A stretch of DNA of 9,136 nt from Methanobacterium sp. PtaU1.Bin242 (GTDB taxonomy: Archaea; Methanobacteriota; Methanobacteria; Methanobacteriales; Methanobacteriaceae). Position 1 is the stretch's first letter, and each line of letters opens with the position of its first letter. The stretch lies in the NCBI GenBank assembly GCA_002067565.1, contig MVQZ01000303.1, positions 1 to 9,136 of the forward strand, read 5' to 3'. The notes beneath the pieces are model-generated. The model was not told the origin of the DNA. It searched no databases and saw only the letters and a list, made by a program, of their open reading frames with translations. The position numbers and the translations under genes were made by a program. Below, piece after piece: positions 6,194-9,136 of this stretch.

Positions 6194-6434
6194 GTGTTAT
6201 TAATACATATTGGTACTGTTTTATCTGGAAATAGTTTCTCTGGGAATTATTTAACGGATTCATCTAGTGTGGATACTGGTGAGGTGGTGATGCCAGTACG
6301 ATTTATAGTTGTGAACCCGCTGCCTTAGCAACCATCTTAAAAAAATTAGGAATATATGCTACTGAAGCTGAATTAGCTCAGAAAGCAGGAACTGATTATA
6401 TGTGGCTTTGTTTGATCCTAACTTAGGAAAATAA
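6194..6434 (+). pseudogene. Internally deleted C39-like peptidase remnant (copy R6)
   Basis: GTG 6194 opens a frame reading TVLSGNSFSGNYLTDSSS then VDTGEVVM, the exported N-terminal stretch just before the catalytic motif. A single missing G near 6293 shifts the frame. The next frame gives YSCEPAALATILKKLG, with CEP where active C39 enzymes have CGP, through EAELAQKAGTD. A further shift leads to LFDPNLGK and TAA 6432-6434. The roughly 180 bases holding the catalytic His in the copy at 4573 are missing, exactly as in copy R2. The N-terminal part is the best view in the window of what precedes the peptidase domain. No activity is expected. Confidence 0.68.
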
Positions 6435-6460
6435 AATAAATGATTATAATTATATATTTT

Positions 6461-6468
6461 AAGGAGGT
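6461..6468 (+). promoter_or_regulatory. Perfect Shine-Dalgarno before a GTG start
   Basis: AAGGAGGT lies six bases before GTG 6475. In the other copy the same spacing leads to ATG, so the start codon has mutated while the site is intact. Confidence 0.7.
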
Positions 6469-6474
6469 TTGAAT

Positions 6475-7041
6475 GTGTCTAGAAATAATATTATTGTATT
6501 GATAGTTTTTATGGTCATTGGTGTTTTAGGACTTGGATTTTTAGTTTATAGCAGTGTCAATATGCTAGCAAACACTATTTTGATTGATGGAGATAATGAT
6601 GTGAATGGTGTATCTACTTATTCAGGAAATGGTGTTAGTTTTGATTATCCTAAAGCATGGGTTTTAGATGAAAATTCCTATGGACCTGTTTCTGGAACTA
6701 AAATTGTCTCAGTACAAAAAATCAGCTCAGAAAATGAAAAGGCCCCATCATTCCAAGTCACAATAGTACCAGACGCAACAGGACATGGAATCATCAGATC
6801 GTTTTTTGAAAGCTCAAATTCCCAATTAATCCAAAATAAGACCATACACTTAGACAATACAAATACTACAGCAGTTTTGTTCACATATATGGATCCAAAT
6901 TTTGGAAAAAGGAAAATGATGGAAATAAATCTTGTAAAAAAAGGTTATCAGTATTTATTGTTATTTGAAACTTCAGAATCGGATTTTGATAAAGAAAAAC
7001 CGAATTTCGATATGATACTTAACAGTTTCAAAACTAACTGA
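6475..7041 (+). CDS. PsbP-related exported protein (copy 2)
   Basis: The 188-residue protein is a near duplicate of the one at 2577, with a signal anchor at about 5-30, an acidic linker one residue shorter (DGDNDVN), and the same PsbP/DcrB-like domain from YSGNGVSFDYPKAW to NSFKTN. Substitutions include Ser to Tyr in the SSSGPV loop, Val to Gly after ATGH, and Gln to His in NKTIQ. GTG replaces ATG as start; an out-of-frame ATG overlaps it (6473-6475), so TTG 6469 or GTG 6475 must serve. It probably faces the cell exterior. An intact frame after duplication suggests it is still under selection, whereas the peptidase remnant before it is dead. Confidence 0.75.
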   Translation: MSRNNIIVLIVFMVIGVLGLGFLVYSSVNMLANTILIDGDNDVNGVSTYSGNGVSFDYPKAWVLDENSYGPVSGTKIVSVQKISSENEKAPSFQVTIVPDATGHGIIRSFFESSNSQLIQNKTIHLDNTNTTAVLFTYMDPNFGKRKMMEINLVKKGYQYLLLFETSESDFDKEKPNFDMILNSFKTN

Positions 7042-7136
7042 ATCATACAAAAGGATATCTACTTTACTGACATCCTTGGATACAGATTCTATAAGTAGTA
7101 AACTGGAGAAAAAGTCAGAAACAAACAAAATGACGA

Positions 7137-7150
7137 TTTTTATATAATAT
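7137..7150 (+). promoter_or_regulatory. TATA box for a leaderless gene
   Basis: TTTTATATAATAT is centred about 24 bases upstream of ATG 7167. That is the spacing at which archaeal TATA boxes place the transcription start, so the transcript would begin at or next to the start codon. No Shine-Dalgarno lies before this ATG, in agreement. Confidence 0.45.
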
Positions 7151-7166
7151 AAAATATATAATATTT

Positions 7167-7358
7167 ATGTTTGATTTAAGTGATTACCTTTACTTAGCAG
7201 CTGGTTTGAGTTTTTTACTCGCCAGTTTTTTAAATTTACGTCAATACAAGAAAAATCCCATAAAGTATAAGAATGGACGTTCAGCGGCTATTTTATTATT
7301 TATAGCAGGAGTTCTTTCTCTTTCTAGTGTTGCCTTAGCATATTTTTATGGAGTGTAA
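7167..7358 (+). CDS. Small two-helix membrane protein, unknown function
   Basis: The 63-residue product has hydrophobic helices at about residues 6-23 and 41-61, joined by a basic loop (RQYKKNPIKYKNGRS), which suggests both ends face outward and the loop faces the cytoplasm. It is half the length of the four-helix proteins in the island and shows no clear similarity to them. It lies behind the second PsbP copy, where the first copy is followed by a broken four-helix gene. A good TATA box at leaderless spacing and a hairpin behind it make a single-gene transcript likely. I do not recognise a family. Confidence 0.55.
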   Translation: MFDLSDYLYLAAGLSFLLASFLNLRQYKKNPIKYKNGRSAAILLFIAGVLSLSSVALAYFYGV

Positions 7359-7375
7359 ACAAGACTCCAATAATG

Positions 7376-7414
7376 AAATTTTAGTAATAAAAAATTTAGC
7401 TAAAATTTTCTTTT
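7376..7414 (+). terminator. Hairpin terminator before tiaS
   Basis: AAATTTTAG (7376-7384) pairs with CTAAAATTT (7400-7408), a 9-bp stem with a 15-base loop, followed by TCTTTTG. It closes the small membrane-protein transcript and separates the AT-rich island from tiaS. Confidence 0.5.
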
Positions 7415-7452
7415 GTATAAACATCAAATTATTAAATCTAATTAACTTCTAA

Positions 7453-7461
7453 TTTTATAAT
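7453..7461 (+). promoter_or_regulatory. TATA box of tiaS
   Basis: TTTTATAAT is centred about 31 bases before ATG 7488 and would start transcription near 7482, giving a leader of only a few bases. No Shine-Dalgarno is present. Confidence 0.35.
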
Positions 7462-7487
7462 GAAAAACTTAGATTATATTTGAATTC

Positions 7488-8879
7488 ATGAAATTATGTA
7501 ACGGTGATTTTATAAAAGTTGAGAAAACTAGGCAATTTATAGTTTACGTGGGCATTGATGATACCGATTCCAATAGGGGAATGTGCACTACCTATGTGAG
7601 TGCCGTGTTACTGGATGAATTGAAGAGTTACGGTTACCCCATCATTGGTTATCCCCGTTTGATCCGTTTAAACCCCTTTGCCAGGTATAAAACCAGGGGT
7701 AACGGGGCTGTTTCATTCAAAGTACTGGTTAAATCCGAAAAGGAATATGGGGAAGTTAAAAATATTATCTTAGACCGGGTGGAAGAGTTATCACACCTCC
7801 AAGAAGAAAACACTAACCCGGGAGTTGTATTTTTTAAAGTAGAAGTTGATGCGTCCAGTGTTGAAGTTGATAAATCGAGTGATGGATTTGATGAATCAAG
7901 TACAGATGATTTAAAGCTAAAATTACCACCTGAACTTGAAGCCTACGCCGTTGAAACCATAGAAAACATCGTCACTATAAAAGATGCCGAGAAACTGGCG
8001 GATAAGATAGGGGCGGAGATCTACAAATTCAAAAAGGGAAGGGGTATCATCGGTGCCCTGGCAGCCATAGGAGCTCCCCTGGATGACCGGACATTTGAAT
8101 TTTTAGCTTATCGGATCCCTGATAATTATGGTACGAAGAGGAGATTGAACTACCAGTCCATCCGGGAGATGGATGAGAAAACCTATCCCTCCACCTTCGA
8201 CAACCTGGATAAAAGGGAGGGTTACATAGCCATCGAACCCCACACACCCTGCCCTATACTTTATGGTATAAGGGGAGAAACTCCTGATGCTGTAGTAGAA
8301 GCCCATAACCTGGTAGAGGCATGCGAACCCGTGGAGAGGACCGCTGTTTTCGTGACCAACCAGCACACAGACCAGCACCTGGTCCCCATTGATAATATCT
8401 CCCAGATGGAGAAGTGTAAATGTTACATAGTGAGTGGGACAGTGGCAAATACTCCACATGTTATCGGGGGCGGTCATGTTATCCTGTCTTTAGAGGATGA
8501 CTCTGGAAGCATCGAATGCGCGGCCTACGAGCCCACCAAAGGGTTCCGTGACGTCTTCAGACAGTTAAGAAAAGGGGATAAGATAAAAGTTTACGGTGGA
8601 ATTGGAGAGAAAGGAACCCTTAATGTGGAAAAATTTGAGTTATTAGAGCTTGCCAAGGATTATGAAGAAGTTAACCCCCTGTGTGAATGTGGTAAACGGA
8701 TGAAATCCGCTGGGAAGGACCAGGGCTTTAAATGTGTAAAGTGCGGGCGGAAACTCAAGGACGGAAGCAAAGTCCTGGTTGAAATAGAAAGGGGTGTTCA
8801 AGAGGGTTTCTATGAAGTTCCCCCCATGGCACGGAGACACCTGAGCAAGCCGCTCATAAGGGTATCAAACTGGAGATAA
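7488..8879 (+). CDS. tiaS: tRNA(Ile2) 2-agmatinylcytidine synthetase TiaS
   Basis: TiaS uses ATP and agmatine to convert C34 of the CAU anticodon of tRNA-Ile2 to agmatidine, so that the tRNA reads AUA. It is the archaeal counterpart of bacterial TilS and acts in the cytoplasm. All family parts are visible in 463 residues: VGIDDTDSNRGMCTTY at 21-36, RYKTRGNGAV at 66-75, the kinase loop KKGRGIIGALAAIGAP at 182-197, TYPSTFDNLD and PHTPCPILYGIRGETPDA at 232-268, an OB fold at about 312-385, and a zinc ribbon with C399, C401, C416 and C419. Compared with the family, the start adds about 17 AT-rich codons before the first strand, and an acidic Ser/Asp-rich insert lies at about 120-143. The next gene begins 12 bases downstream, suggesting cotranscription. 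Its composition is core-chromosome-like, unlike the island. Confidence 0.95.
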   Translation: MKLCNGDFIKVEKTRQFIVYVGIDDTDSNRGMCTTYVSAVLLDELKSYGYPIIGYPRLIRLNPFARYKTRGNGAVSFKVLVKSEKEYGEVKNIILDRVEELSHLQEENTNPGVVFFKVEVDASSVEVDKSSDGFDESSTDDLKLKLPPELEAYAVETIENIVTIKDAEKLADKIGAEIYKFKKGRGIIGALAAIGAPLDDRTFEFLAYRIPDNYGTKRRLNYQSIREMDEKTYPSTFDNLDKREGYIAIEPHTPCPILYGIRGETPDAVVEAHNLVEACEPVERTAVFVTNQHTDQHLVPIDNISQMEKCKCYIVSGTVANTPHVIGGGHVILSLEDDSGSIECAAYEPTKGFRDVFRQLRKGDKIKVYGGIGEKGTLNVEKFELLELAKDYEEVNPLCECGKRMKSAGKDQGFKCVKCGRKLKDGSKVLVEIERGVQEGFYEVPPMARRHLSKPLIRVSNWR

Positions 8880-8891
8880 TGGTCGATAACC

Positions 8892-9136
8892 ATGATCACT
8901 TCAAAATTCACGGAATTCATAGTGTCCACGAGCTACGACCAGCTCCCAGATGATGTGATCCAGAAGGCCAAGGAATGTTTCACTGATTTTGTGGGTGTGG
9001 CTTTAAGGGGATCTGAGACTGAAAGCGGTGAAGCAGTTAAAAACATCATCCGACCAGGTGGTGAGTCAACGGTCATTGGCCAGGGACGATCCACCCCTAT
9101 GGAAGCCGGACTGGCTAATGGAATATTTGCCCATTC
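8892..9136 (+). CDS. MmgE/PrpD family protein (5' part)
   Basis: The first 81 residues are visible, running off the window. MITSKFTEFIVSTSYDQLPD, then AKECFTDFVGVALRGS, an STVIGQG segment and EAGLANGIFAHS match the N-terminal all-helical domain of MmgE/PrpD proteins, which include 2-methylcitrate dehydratase, cis-aconitate decarboxylase and iminodisuccinate epimerase. The actual substrate cannot be told from this part. In a methanogen without a known methylcitrate cycle the 2-methylcitrate role is unlikely. ATG 8892 is the only start after the in-frame stop at 8877-8879; GGAG in the end of tiaS lies 16 bases before it, further than usual, so translation may be coupled to tiaS. Full-length members have about 450 residues. 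Confidence 0.87.
   Translation, partial: MITSKFTEFIVSTSYDQLPDDVIQKAKECFTDFVGVALRGSETESGEAVKNIIRPGGESTVIGQGRSTPMEAGLANGIFAH

Larger units (their letters stand above)
6287..7118 (+). repeat. Long direct repeat, copy 2 (partner 2391-3225)
   Basis: The unit has the same order as the first copy: deleted C39 remnant, perfect Shine-Dalgarno, PsbP-related gene and a conserved downstream stretch. The short inverted repeat ATCCCGGGAT of copy 1 (3177-3186) reads ATCCTTGGAT here, keeping the arms and changing only the centre. Confidence 0.8.

Noticed and set aside
8047..8840. Several minus-strand frames opposite tiaS
   Set aside because: tiaS is intact with all family motifs; these are shadows of a moderate-GC coding region.
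1..9136. CRISPR array, tRNA or rRNA genes
   Set aside because: No regularly spaced direct repeats with unique spacers, and no tRNA-like TTCGANNC arm or rRNA-like segment was seen on either strand.

Overview
The window reads as chromosomal DNA of a methanogenic archaeon, most likely of the Methanobacteriales (Methanobacterium-like). The firm anchor is an intact archaeal tiaS gene (7488-8879), the tRNA-Ile2 agmatidine synthetase found only in archaea. A DUF4013 membrane protein and two PsbP-related secreted proteins, families I associate with Methanobacteriaceae, agree with this. Archaeal-style TATA boxes and U-rich ends are also present. All genes I can support lie on the + strand.

Bases 1 to about 7360 form a strongly AT-rich, gene-poor, heavily decayed island made of repeated modules. 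Four module types recur. (1) The head of a secreted C39-like (papain-fold) peptidase, with motif TCGPAALATIL, a following NHFEVV histidine and a DPNLG aspartate; four remnants begin near 311, 2393, 4573 and 6194. (2) An aromatic-rich stalk followed by a variable, Gly/Ala-rich hydrophobic C-terminal tip, at 1394-1918, 3612-3974 and the end of 4573-5630. (3) Small four-helix membrane proteins of about 115-125 residues: a remnant at 83-187, intact genes at 1987, 4087 and 5803, and a broken one at 3226. Three of the tips are each followed by one of these. (4) A PsbP-related exported protein in two nearly identical copies (2577 and 6475), each carrying the same internally deleted peptidase remnant in front of it. 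The left edge holds what looks like the end of a transposase, and a DUF4013 gene at 539-1208 is split by one extra A in a run of six.

My reading, which is inference, is that the island is a degraded array of a toxin/immunity-like self-recognition system. An exported C39-headed protein with an aromatic stalk would present exchangeable hydrophobic tips, and a cognate small membrane protein would sit behind each tip. Three observations favour this: orphan tips lacking heads, a 60-bp conserved tail behind divergent tip cores, and an abrupt codon-usage switch exactly where the stalk meets the tip in the 4573-5630 copy. No activity has been shown, and I know of no characterised homologue of the tips or of the small membrane proteins.

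From about 7450 onward composition changes to a moderate-GC core chromosome. A hairpin (7376-7408) and a TATA box precede tiaS, followed after 12 bases by the 5' part of an MmgE/PrpD-family gene running off the window.
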